DNA of 64,000 bases from assembly GCF_025698545.1 (NCBI RefSeq), contig NC_068576.1, forward strand, positions 55,774,094-55,838,093, given 5' to 3'. The notes under the pieces were generated by a model. The model was not told where the DNA came from. It searched no databases and was given only the letters and a program-made list of their open reading frames with translations. Position numbers and translations under genes: made by a program. Position 1 is the stretch's first letter; each line of letters opens with the position of its first letter. The stretch comes from Gossypium raimondii (lineage: Eukaryota; Streptophyta; Magnoliopsida; Malvales; Malvaceae). Positions 47,836 to 58,045 of this stretch are shown here, one piece after another.

Positions 47836-49084
47836 ATGGAAGCTCTGAATTTTCTCATGTTTTGGAAACCTAGTAACGGGGTTCATAAAGTAAATCAAAC
47901 CCAACCATGTGATGGAAACGGCGCCGCCGCCACCGTCACCGTCACTGCCACCGTCGCGTCTGGGGTTGTTTCGGATCATGAGTTGGATGAAGGGGAGGAC
48001 TCTTTCATCGACTTGGAGTTTCCTCTACGTGATTTTAATGGCAATGGTGGAGCTCGCCGTGAACTGACCAACAATTTTGTTGGTAACAAAGAGCTTAGTT
48101 TGTCTCCCGCTGATCACTTCTCGAAGAGAAAGATTATGCCTATCGAGCCAATCTCCAAGCCACAATCGCCCATTGCTCTGCTAAAATCAGCTCAGAGATT
48201 TCGAGTCTTTACTCCCAAGAAATCCAAATCAATGGCGAATACCGGTAACAATACACGCCTACCGGAGAAAACCAAGCTCGTAGGTGTTTCAATGGAGACC
48301 CCAAAGCATGGAAACCATAATAGCAGAGAGCATTTCACTAGAGAAAACAGTTTCCGAAGAACAAAAGGCAAAATAGAAGATGATCCTTCGAAGAGATTAT
48401 CAAAAGATTTGGTACATAAGTACTTGAATGTAATCAAACCATTGTACACAAAAATCTCCAAAAAGCACAGTCAAACCCACAAGTTCGAAGTGTCCGGCGA
48501 CTTATCAACGTTATCTCCGGCTACTTCTCCGGCGACGGTATATTCTGTAAAGGAGAAACAGGGAAATACTAATATTAAAGCGGGTTACAAGCATCTGGGA
48601 AAAAGCCGATCAGCCTCGGCTGCAGCGTCGCCGATTAGCCGGAGAGATGATTCACTGCTGCTTCAACATGATGGGATCCAAAGCGCCATTTTACATTGCA
48701 AGAGATCTTTCAATTCATCCAGAGGTAATCATTTTTGGGTTTTGCAGTTAATTTTAAGCTTTGGGTTTAATTCAGAAATCAGAGTTTAATGCTTAACTTT
48801 GTTTCTTCTTGGATTTTCTGCAGAATCTTCATGGTTATCGAGATGCACAAGCGATTGTTCTTCGCAAGAGAAATTAAGCAATGCATCTTCAACAGGTATA
48901 CTAGTTTTCCACACTGTTTAAATTCGTTACTGCACTCTCTTTTAAGTGCTAATTAAGCTTTAAATTTATTTCTTTTTTCTCAGAGTCTTCTCTATTTTCA
49001 CGAGTTACAAGCATTTCATCATACGAGAAACTAATGGATTCAGCAAGAACATCAAGCGAAGAAGGCAATGGCTTCACCACCTGA
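47836..49084 (+). CDS. MAKR5: Probable membrane-associated kinase regulator 5 (MAKR5-like)
   Basis: BKI1/MAKR-family signalling protein; in Arabidopsis MAKR5 amplifies CLE45-BAM3 receptor signalling in root protophloem. Exons 47836-48724, 48824-48895, 48984-49084; 1062 nt, 353 aa. The start is the ATG in CAGCCATGGA; the open frame upstream has only non-ATG codons. The N terminus MEALNFLMFWKPS and acidic EDSFIDLEFPLRDF (54-67) are MAKR2/5-type. A Thr/Val/Ala-rich stretch at 30-44 (AAATVTVTATVASGV) comes from GCC/ACC/GTC triplets. Central SPIALLKSAQRFRVFTPKKS is conserved. The basic core KRLSKDLVHKYLNVIKPLYT (about 186-205) matches KYLNFVRPLY in the 9.3-kb paralogue. QSAILHCKRSFNSS is encoded at the end of exon 1, and a Ser-rich tail ends EEGNGFTT. 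MAKR2 is the main alternative name. Confidence 0.9.
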
Positions 49085-50366
49085 AAAAGTATTGTTAATA
49101 GACTTTAAAAAACTTCATGATCATGATGATGTAAAAATTGAAAAGGGGAAACAAAGGAAAATTAAAAAAAAAAGAAAAGAAAAAAAAGAAAGGGGTAGTA
49201 ATTGTTTTTTGATTGTTTAGTTTATGATGAGCAGTGAGTAGAGAGAGTAGTTTTCACTTTGTAAAGGTGAAGTTGTTTGTCCTTATGAAGGAATTGAAAG
49301 TTAACTCTTTTATATTTGGATTCTTTTTGTTGTTGTGAGAATTTGTGTTTGGTCTTAAATTTCTGCAGTTCAAAGATGCGATCATGATTTTCTTGGATTT
49401 GAAGGACTTAAAATGACTTTCAACATTTATTTTTCAATTTCCTCCACAATTGGTAGTATTTTTAGTGGGAATTTGTTTTCTCCAATCTTCTATAATGCTT
49501 TCAACAGTAAAAACTATTCACAATTTCACACCATCCACAACAAGAGAAGGGAGTTGTTGATTGGATGTACTAAATAAATCATTAAAAATTTAGTTCAAAC
49601 GGCAAAAATATATATATATATATATATTAAAATTTCAGTTCGGGTGATCTGCATCAATTCTCATTCTTCAAGCTGATATGCCAACTCTTTGTCGATAACG
49701 ATCTCCTTTCTTGTCTCTCTTCGGTTATCTCCTCTTCTTTCCACGCCATTTTCTTGTTCCACTCAACACCTCTTCTGTATCCATACGAGGCTGAGCGAGA
49801 GGCTTTTTGAGTCAACAAGGACGTGTTCTTCCAAGTTCACGATGACTTGTTTTTCTCGAGTTTGTAATGACCCAAGTTCTCGAATCCGAACCAACTTGTT
49901 TTGTTTGCGACTAATCAGATGGATTCAATGCATTTTAAAACTTTGAAGGACTTCTTGGAATACAATAAATACTAGTTCATGTATAATTCAAAACTAGGGG
50001 GAAAAAAAGAGAGAAAAAAGCAGTGTGAATTGAAACAAATGCTCTGGCAACCCATCCCTGCTATATGGGCAGAAGGTAAGTTGAATGTTCCATTCAACAT
50101 GCCACAGCCATAAATATATATTCTCTGCACCATTTAATTTGAAGGATTTATGCCTATATCCACTGTATCCCCCTTCATATTCCATGCTCACATACACTTG
50201 TTGGTATGGTTCCTCTCCGAAATATGCCATGGTACTCCTACACAATGTTTACCCACAACTTGTTTGTCTATATATTCCAATCTAGTCTTTATTGTATTTG
50301 GTATGTTTTATGTATATGTGTTATTATTTTATGTTCGATTAATTGTATTGAATGTTTTTAAATATA
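49085..50366. other. MAKR5 3' region and intergenic DNA
   Basis: 49085 to about 49340 is probable 3' UTR. A (TA)n run lies at about 49611-49627. The overlapping short frames at about 49689-50290 on both strands look coding-like in places (minus strand MAYFGEEPYQQVYVSMEYEG at about 50160-50230) but match no family known to me. Confidence 0.4.
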
Positions 50367-50378
50367 TTTCAAATTTTT

Positions 50379-50935
50379 GTAAAAGTGTCGTAGAGGTTTT
50401 TGTAGTAAGAGTCAGATTGCATTTTGTTCACTCTGCTTAAAAAATGAGTAAATTAGTCTCTGTATGTTAGATTAAAGAACAAATTGTTCATTCTATTAAA
50501 AATTTCATCCATTTTTATTATTAAAAACTGGGGTTGCTGACCTGTTGCATCGAGATTGGAATATTGGTATTAGGCATGTGCATCGAGAATGCAATAGGAC
50601 GGTTGATTGCTTAGCAAATGCTGTAGAAGGAATGGTTATTGGCTTTTACTCTTGGTCTCAACCTCCTGATTTTGCTTTGAATGTGTCACATGAAGATGTT
50701 ACTGGTTTTTCTTTTCCCAGATTGATTGCTATGTAATAACTTTTATCCTCCTTAATAAATAAATAAAAATTAGGATTGTTGATAAAATAACCAAACAATT
50801 CTACGTGGCATGCCACGTGTCTCATTCTGACATGCAAGGACCAGTTTGTTCTTTGACCTAATGTGTTTATTTTTTTAGTAAAGGAGACAAAATATAATCC
50901 GGCTCTTAATACAAAGATCTCAATGATACTTTTAC
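50379..50935. mobile_element. Palindromic MULE-type MITE, split by a LINE insertion
   Basis: Ends GTAAAAGTGTCGTAGAGG and inverted GTAAAAGTATCATTGAGA. An 11-bp repeat tttcaaatttt lies at 50367-50377 and 50936-50946, consistent with a 9-11-bp target duplication. Net length without the inserted LINE is about 315 bp. It is the reference copy for the dispersed family at 14.7, 38.2, 38.7, 43.0 and 56.9 kb. Confidence 0.75.
50541..50764 (+). mobile_element. 5'-truncated LINE insertion with degenerate TSD
   Basis: A 224-bp insert containing the end of a LINE RNase H frame (IGIRHVHRECNRTVDCLANA, then GFYSWSQPPDFALNV to a TAA at 50736-50738) and a TAATAAATAAAT-like tail. It is flanked by an 18-bp duplication: AAAAACTGGGGTTGCTGA (50523-50540) and AAAAATTAGGATTGTTGA (50765-50782), 14 of 18 identical. 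The duplicated host sequence is the MITE's own arm, so the LINE landed in the MITE. Confidence 0.8.
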
Positions 50936-50946
50936 TTTCAAATTTT

Positions 50947-52201
50947 AAATTTCTCCCTAAGTTTACAAACTTTCTAATTGTATTAATTATGTCCTTTTTT
51001 TTCAATTTATATTTGACATGAAATATATTTAAAACATATTTTATTTTTTTAAAACATATTAAATTTAAGTTAGCAATACAATAAGTCTACACATGTTTAT
51101 AATTTTATCACACATCTCTTTTCGGAAGACGGTTGAATCCCCCCGTCTTTTGTTATGTTCTCAAGTCTCTGAACTTATGAAGCCTCGTTTCTGTAGTGGG
51201 TCAATTTGTTAACATACCACCGAGCCCTTATTGTAGCCCGCACCACCGAATCAACGGCTTTATTTTTGGTATCTTAAAATATGTTCAATGTCTTAATACC
51301 TAAATTAATAACTAAACTAAAGTAAAAACTTACTTGACACGATCAAAACATTTTAAAATGTGAGGATGGATGTAGAATCTAAATCATAATTTAGCGAGTC
51401 CGAATGCTATTAACCCTTGGTATTATATATTGCATTACAACTTAACTTAGCTTCTCATTATACGTAATATCATAAGAATCAGACCGACGACGGAATTGAT
51501 AAACTGAAATTCATTCTTCGCCACCTAATGAGCTTTGAAATTTGAATAAAGGGAGGGGGCGCCCATCTATAATGATGAAATGGGATTTGATAGCATTTGT
51601 CAACTTCATTCATACCCACAGGTCACCAACATAAGAAGAGGACCGGACGATATCGGTTCACTTCTCCAACACATTTTTTGTAATCTATTGTTACACACAC
51701 ATCATGTTTTTTTGTTTTTTTATCCGACCAACATTTAAAAGGATAAAAATAATAACATCAAATGAAAAAGAAAAGAAAGGTGAACAGTAAGAGGCACTTG
51801 ATTTTCTAAAAAAGGGTTTCTACTTTTTTTTACTCCCCACTTCAACTTTTCAGGTTTTCATCATGTAATGGATCTTTCTTCTGGATTTTATTTTTTAAAA
51901 ATAAAATATGTCAGTTTTTTCAAAGGATTTCAAAAAAAAAATTGAAAATTTATATGACGTCATGTTTTAAATCTTTTAATGTTTTTATTATATGGGTGTG
52001 GATGTCATCCAGCTATAAACAGGTGATCAACGATTTAAGTTGAGTAGTTAATGTCACAGTTGATAAAATCTGAAAATGAGGACCGCACCAAGCCGGACAA
52101 TTCATGGAATATTGGTAAAGGTTGGTTTGAATCATCGGGTTTTATCCGGAAAAAACTCGATACTTAATATTATCATTAATGTAGGGAAAATAAAAAATTG
52201 A
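50947..52201. other. Intergenic, no gene recognised
   Basis: About 51100-51260 and 51480-51680 are less AT-rich but contain no frame or domain I can name. The rest is AT-rich. Confidence 0.4.
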
Positions 52202-52438
52202 ACTGTTGGTACAAATGGACAGTTTACGGGCTATTGAAGTAATCCAAGTTTCGAAATTAATACCTTTAAAGTTAACGATAATCAGACGCATTTACCATCC
52301 CTTAAAGAATATAAAAAATGGAAATTTGAATACATTTCTAGAAAAGAAAATGATGAAGCGGATCGAATAATTAAAACAACCTTTAATAGGGAAGAATGTT
52401 TGCATGTGTTTACAGATAATCCCTTTGATATAGTTTAA
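52202..52438 (+). pseudogene. Frameshifted LINE RNase H relic
   Basis: The first frame reads VQMDSLRAIEVIQ...IIRRIYH. At about 52300 the reading shifts frame to LKEYKKWKFEYISRKENDEA followed by DRIIKTTFNREECLHVF and TDNPFDIV, then TAA at 52436-52438. This is the LINE RNase H C-terminal pattern (MDSxxAIxxI; W-x-YISRxxNDxADRIIK) with a single frameshift. The sequence after the stop (TTTTCTTTTCTGTCACC, AAATAAAAAAAA) looks like a LINE 3' UTR and tail. Confidence 0.7.
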
Positions 52439-52830
52439 CTAGTTGTATCTTTTCTTTTCTGTCACCAAATAAAAAAAATTAGAATGTAGAGTGTAATCTT
52501 AATATCGTCCATTTTTAGATTGTTTTAAATTACAGGTATATTTTTAAATTTTGAATCGATTTATCTTTAAACTACACGCATAATATAAGTTTAACATGAT
52601 AGAAAATTATGTATTTTCCATAATAGAAAACAGTGTCGCCTATTCGACATGCGACACCAACTCCAAAATTACTCGATTATTACAAAAATAATGGTGAATT
52701 TTTTAAAAAAGAATAATAATAAAAAGTGTGTCGCGTGATTTGAAAAAAAAATGAGAAATTCTTTTTGAAAAGAGTAAAAAATGAAGAAAAAAAATGATTG
52801 AATGGGATGTCGCATTCAAGTAGATGACAC

Positions 52831-53232
52831 TAAACCTGTCCATGGGCCGGGCGGCCCAGCCCGGCCCGACGGCTCACCCGAAATATATGAGGGTTTGGGT
52901 AAAAATATAGGTCCAAAATATGGGCTTGGGTAAAAAAACGAGGCCCGTTTAAAAAATGGGTCGGGCCTCGGGTACCACTTTTTTGGCCTCGGCCCGGCCC
53001 GGCCCAAATATAATAAATATATTTTTTAATTTTTAATTTTAAAATACTTTTAAAATATTTTTTTATTTTTTTATTTTTAAAATAATTTTTTAATGTTTAT
53101 TTTAAAAATAGGCCGGGCCGGGCTCGAGCTTATGATATTTTTCCCGAGCCGAACCTGGGCAAAATTTTAGGCCCATAGGCGGGCCGAAAAAATTTTTTGG
53201 GCCCGGCCCAGCCCGGCCCATGGACAGGTCTA
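52831..53232. mobile_element. hAT MITE with GC-rich termini (copy 2)
   Basis: A 402-bp element starting TAAACCTGTCCATGGGCCGG and ending with the inverse of TAGACCTGTCCATGGGCC. A perfect 8-bp target duplication gatgacac lies at 52823-52830 and 53233-53240. Same family as the 37.7-kb copy but in the opposite relative arm order. The target contains the GTGTCGC/GCGACAC motifs also seen in the 39.4-kb MULE arms. Confidence 0.88.
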
Positions 53233-53240
53233 GATGACAC

Positions 53241-54986
53241 CCTTCTAAAATATATTTCTTTATTTTTTTGAATGTTATTTTTAATAGTTGGATGACACAG
53301 TTGGATAATGTAGAAACATATTATTTTGAAAAATAATTTTAATTTTTATATTATTTTAATAAAAATCTTGATATATCTATTTTTATTTTAATTAATTTCG
53401 TCTTTATTTCAAAATAAGATTTAAGTCTAAAACTATTTCATTTATAAATTTATTTTAACATCATATATTTCCTTATTAATATTTAAATTGTAATTAAGCC
53501 AAGAATTATCATAATTTTATAAAAACTTAAACTAAAAAAATATTAAAAGAATTAAACTTGTTAAAAAAATTACAATAAGAACCATTTAGTAAAATGTATT
53601 TTAAATAATCTTATGATTCCATTAACTAAATACCAAAATTTTACATTGCAATTAAATGAACCAAATAAGGTAATGTGTGGTACCCGACATTATACCGGTA
53701 ATATTACATATTCAATAAATTGTAAAATATTATAATTATAATTTTGATTAATTTTGGTTTTTCATGTTTTATTGGGCCGAAGCATTGTTGTGGAGAAGGT
53801 AAGAAAATTACCATTGTAGACATGGGTTAGGCCCATGTAGTTTACCCACGGGTCAATCATCTCTTTTTTATTTGGTTTCTACTTCTCTAATTGTATTAAT
53901 CTTTTGAAACTTCAAAAAAAATTTTGGGAAATAAGAAAAAAAAAGAAAAAAGAAAAGAGCATAATGATAATTTTAGCTAAATGTTTACAATTTTTCCAAT
54001 TTAGCCCTTATTCTTTTAGCTAAATTTGGCCATTAATTATTAAAAAAGAGTCAAAACATTTTTGATCATAAATGTTAACTAATATATTTATTTTTTTAAC
54101 GATGTTGGAATGGCAATCGTATGATAGTCTACATATATTTCATTTTGATATGACAATATTTTTCTTATATGTAACGCCAATAAATAATTTAAAATACATA
54201 AAATATAAAAAAATCAAGAAAAATAGCATAAAATACATGTGGATTGCCCATGCAGGCGGCCATGTTTAAAAATTTAACATTTTCGTCAATATTTCCGTTA
54301 AAAAAAATCAATTCGACTCATTTTAAGATGTTGATGGTCAAATTTGATTTTTTTTAAATATTAAGGGCCAAATTTAGCTAAAAAAATAATCAATTAACGT
54401 TTCAAAAGTAGCTAAATCTTAGTGCTGCTAGCAAAGGTCGAGGTTTGAGGATTTTGAGCACTCATATTTGATTCTCAATATTTAAAAATTATGTGCCAAT
54501 TGTTTTAAACTTAAAATATTAAATTTAATGTTTGTAATATTTGGTTTTAATTGTAACTGCCAATTAAAAAATAAAAAATAAAAAATAAAAATATGAAAGT
54601 TTAATTTGTATCTATTTGGTTTTAATTGATTAATACGATTTGACTTTAACTACTTTTATTTATAGAACTATTAAGGAACACAGTTCGAACATATACCAAA
54701 CTTTAATAATCATTACTATATTTAAATTAAAAATAATTTAATAATTAAATAGGCTTATAATTATACACAATATAAATCGTTAATAAATTACGATTTTCAG
54801 GTTAATTACTCACCACACTTTGAAAATCCACACCACATTTATTAAGCTTTTACAACTTGAGAATTTCTGAATTTCCTCTTTCCAGTCCACTCCACTTAAC
54901 CTTATCAATAATATTTAATCTTATTGATTAAGCATATCTTCAAAAGTAAATAATTAATATTCTTTTAATATAGTAAAATTGATATA
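53241..54986. other. Intergenic, AT-rich
   Basis: No gene recognised. About 53670-53870 carries GGTACCCGACATTATACCGG, which resembles a decayed LTR fragment. The rest is AT-rich with 'ATTTAGCTAAA'-type palindromic fragments at about 53970-54420. Confidence 0.4.
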
Positions 54987-55472
54987 TTAAATGTTACAAA
55001 ATGTTCGTTGAATCATTCGAAAGTTTTCATTTAAGTTACTAAACTATTTGAAAGTTTTTATTTAAGTCACTAGGTTGTTAAGTGTTTTTTTTAAGGGCTA
55101 GCTAGTGAGCTCCAAGCGACGATTTGATGATCAATATCCATCAATGAGTAGAAGAACATATCTTAGATCGAAGTTTGATTTTGTGGCCAATGTCGAAGAT
55201 TGGAGAATAAAACTGTTTGGATTTTGGTTTACAGTTTCATGATATTCAAAGCTATTTCATGAAAAAAAAAACTAAACTATATATAAAAGAGAAGGGGAAT
55301 GAGAGCTTTCGATTACCGTAGGTAGGTCATGCAAACAAAAAAGGCCATATAGAAGTGATTTTAATAGCGTAATGACTTAAATGTAGTTTAGTGACCATTT
55401 TGTAACTTTTTAAAGTTAAGTGACTAAAATGTAAACTTACTAATAATTAGTGATATTAAGTGTAATTTACCC
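54987..55472. mobile_element. MULE-type MITE (copy B of the 27.7-kb element)
   Basis: The interior matches copy A (GCTCCAAGCGACGATTTGAT, GTAGAAGAACATATCTTAGA, TGTTTGGATTTTGGTTTACA) and the right arm is intact, ending GTGTAATTTACCC at 55472. The left arm begins internally at TTACAAAATGTTCGTTGAAT, so about 60 bp of its outer end is missing and no target duplication can be read. Confidence 0.65.
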
Positions 55473-55818
55473 AAAATGATTCAATATTCATTAATAAAAT
55501 ATACTTGCCTCATATTTATTTCAAAAAAAATTAAAACATATATTTTCATTAATATATATTCGATACTTAAATTTAATTTCAATATTCAATTTACTAGTCA
55601 TTGGACCACATGATGCGATTTGATTTATATACCAAATCGTGCGTTAGAATTAAATTCAAGTACCAAATAATATATTAATCCTATAAAAACACACTCAAGT
55701 ACACTCATATAATCATAAGTCCCCAATACAAAAATCACAAGGCAAAATCCATAACAAATGCAACTAAAAATGAAATAAAAATTCCAAAAAAAAAATCAAA
55801 GTTCATATACAACTTTGA
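55473..55818. other. LEA_2 gene 3' region
   Basis: AT-rich spacer between the MITE and the stop codon of the LEA_2 gene. Probably contains its 3' UTR. Confidence 0.45.
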
Positions 55819-56493
55819 TCACTTACATATAATATTTCCCAAGGTTCTAGAGTTGATATCAATTTCCATACTACAATTCATTTGGGCATGTTTCTTCATC
55901 TTTATCACCTCCATCAAATGTATCTTCCCTTTCAACTTTACTGAACTGGTCAATGGCAGAACACCTGAACTAATATCACTTCCCAATTCGTTATCTCTTG
56001 TATTCAATGACAAACCATTTGATCTCAACTTGACTACAACATCAACCTTTTTGGTTGACCTAGCCCCGACTCGACCCTTCTCGATCATGGCATTACCAAC
56101 CGGTATGCCCTTATATGCAAAGGTGACGGTACCATCTTTGTACTTGAAGCGACCGAAATTCGTGTTCTTTACCATGAATTGGGTATTCATTCGCAAGTCG
56201 AATGAAGGGGAAGCTTCAGTTCCAACATTAAAAGTGTCGATAAACGACCCCGATCGAACCCGGAACTTTGGGTTTGTCATACGCATGAAGATTAACACGA
56301 AAAGCAATATAATCCCTGTTTGGAACACGGCAAATAATATGATATACAACAGGCACTTCATTTGCTTCTTTCTATTTTGGTCTTTCGAGTGAGCCGTGAT
56401 AGACTCTTCGTCATTACTTGGTGCCAATGGATTTGGGGATTCATCATTGATCTTCTCTGGATTTGGGGTTTCATCACTGATCTTCTCTGCCAT
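55819..56493 (-). CDS. LEA_2 / NDR1-HIN1-like membrane protein
   Basis: Single-exon protein of 224 aa of the water-stress/LEA_2 (NHL) superfamily, proteins anchored in the plasma membrane with an outward beta-sandwich. The start is the ATG at 56493 (CTCTGCCATTTT on the plus strand). The cytosolic N terminus holds two 10-residue repeats (EKISDETPNP, EKINDESPNP; 3-22). A basic patch RKKQMK precedes one transmembrane segment (about 47-70, CLLYIILFAVFQTGIILLFV). The LEA_2 domain then follows, with FDLRMNTQFMVKNTNFGRFK, YKDGTVTFAYKGIPVGNAMI and GRVGARSTKKVDVVVKL, the canonical N-x-N-x-G-x-x-x-Y pattern. The C terminus is CSMEIDINSRTLGNIICK. Family clear; defence or stress role is only by analogy. 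Confidence 0.9.
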   Translation of the reverse strand: MAEKISDETPNPEKINDESPNPLAPSNDEESITAHSKDQNRKKQMKCLLYIILFAVFQTGIILLFVLIFMRMTNPKFRVRSGSFIDTFNVGTEASPSFDLRMNTQFMVKNTNFGRFKYKDGTVTFAYKGIPVGNAMIEKGRVGARSTKKVDVVVKLRSNGLSLNTRDNELGSDISSGVLPLTSSVKLKGKIHLMEVIKMKKHAQMNCSMEIDINSRTLGNIICK

Positions 56494-56889
56494 TTTTTTT
56501 TAAAAGCTGTGGAAAGGAATTTCTAAAGGGGTAAGAAGGTGAAGAATGAGTTATGAGAAGAAAAATGGAGCTTATTAATAAGTTTTTATGGATAAAAGAA
56601 GATACGTATATTTGATAGATTTTGAAAGGGTTAATATACCATTTAGTATCTATATTTGGCTTTAATGTTCAATTTGGTACTCAAACTAAACAACATCATG
56701 TAGTTCAATAAATACTTGACATTTGTTCTCCAGTAAAAAAATATACGTACTTAATTCGGACAAAGAAAAACTCACGTCCCAATTTGAACATTGAAAGTCA
56801 AACTCAAGTACAAAATTGAATATTGAAATCAAATATAAGTACCAAATAGTATATTAACCCATTTTGAAATGTGTAATCAGTATTTTCCT
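56494..56889. other. LEA_2 upstream region
   Basis: Presumed promoter and leader. About 56620-56850 contains a short repeat in both orientations (GGTACTCAAACTAAA; AAGTACAAAATTGAA...), resembling a small MITE without clear ends. Confidence 0.4.
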
Positions 56890-57185
56890 CCTTTACTAAA
56901 AAAAGAGAGCAAATTAGTCTCTATATGTCAGAACAAAGAGTAAATTGGTTATTTTTGTTAAAAAATTCATTCATTTCTACTGTTAAAAACTAGTGTAGCT
57001 GACAGAATAATCAGACAATTATACGTGGAGTGTCATGTGTACCTCATGTTTACGTATAGAGACCAATTTTTAACATTATAAATATATAAAAATTTTAATT
57101 TTTTGATCTAATATACAATGGCAAATTTACTTATTTTTAAGTAGAGGAAACAAAATACAATATGACTATTACTACAAGGGCTTTC
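56890..57185. repeat. Palindromic MITE, family of about 300 bp (copy)
   Basis: TTAGTCTCTATATGTCAGAA, AAAACTAGTGTAGCTGACAG, ATTATACGTGGAGTGTCATG and a second arm with AATTTACTTATTTTTAAGTA. Same order as the 50.4-kb reference copy. Confidence 0.6.
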
Positions 57186-57564
57186 ATGGCAAATACTTGG
57201 ACTTTGAAAAAGCAAAAGGAACAACAAGTCAAGTTCTTCTAGTGGTATTATCAATCATGTTTTGTTGACAATGAAACGCGTTAGGCAAGTTGGAGGATTT
57301 GATGCCTTTTTAACTTCATTGGTTAATGTGGTTATTGGATGAGTACCTTACAAAAAATTACCCATTTTTCCTTACTGTTCGACTTTGAATTGTAGCTGAA
57401 ATTTCTCTCAAATTTGACTCATGATTTCATGGAATAAAGGTCAACATCTCTACCAAATCACCTCTACATCTAGAAGATTTAAAATGCTAAGTACCGATTT
57501 CTTTTCTTTTTTTGGTTTTTTCAAATGAAAATTAAATTTATGTAAGACGAGAAATGTATCGATT

Positions 57565-58045
57565 ATAAGGATTAATGTTTAGTTTAATATTGCTTTTTAA
57601 AAAGTGTTTTTGGGTAAAAAAAAACACTTTTGAGCAAAAGTTAAAATTTTCTACTTCTGCTTTTATCTAACAAGTGTTTTTTTTTAATCTAAAAGCACTT
57701 TTATTAGGGGCAAAGCCAGAACAAATTTTAAGGGTGTCAAATAAAATTTTAATTTTTTATAATCTATATCTTTATAATTTGTGAAGGATTAAATCGAATT
57801 TTTATAATTTTAGGGGAGGCCGAAATGTAATTTTACATTTATTAATTTAAAATGTTTCAAAAAAATTAAGAGCTTAAATAGTAATTTTACATTTTAAGAG
57901 GGGTTAGGTCCCTTGCCAGCCCCCCTAAATCCGCCTCTGACTTTTTAAAAGCTCAAAAGTATCTTATTTAACAATATTTTTATCTCAAAAGTACTTTTTG
58001 TTCCAAAAGTGCTTCTTAGAAGCAATGCTAAATTTGCCCCAAGTG
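57565..58045. repeat. Nested pair of MITE-like repeats
   Basis: The outer arms (AATATTGCTTTTTAAAAAGT... and inverted CTAAGAAGCACTTTTGG) enclose an inner repeat from about 57704 to 57942 with ends AGGGGCAAAGCCAGAAC and, inverted, GTCAGAGGCGGATTTAGGGG. No target duplication was established. Confidence 0.45.

Noticed and set aside
55853-56392. 179-codon plus-strand frame
   Set aside because: Antisense shadow of the LEA_2 gene.
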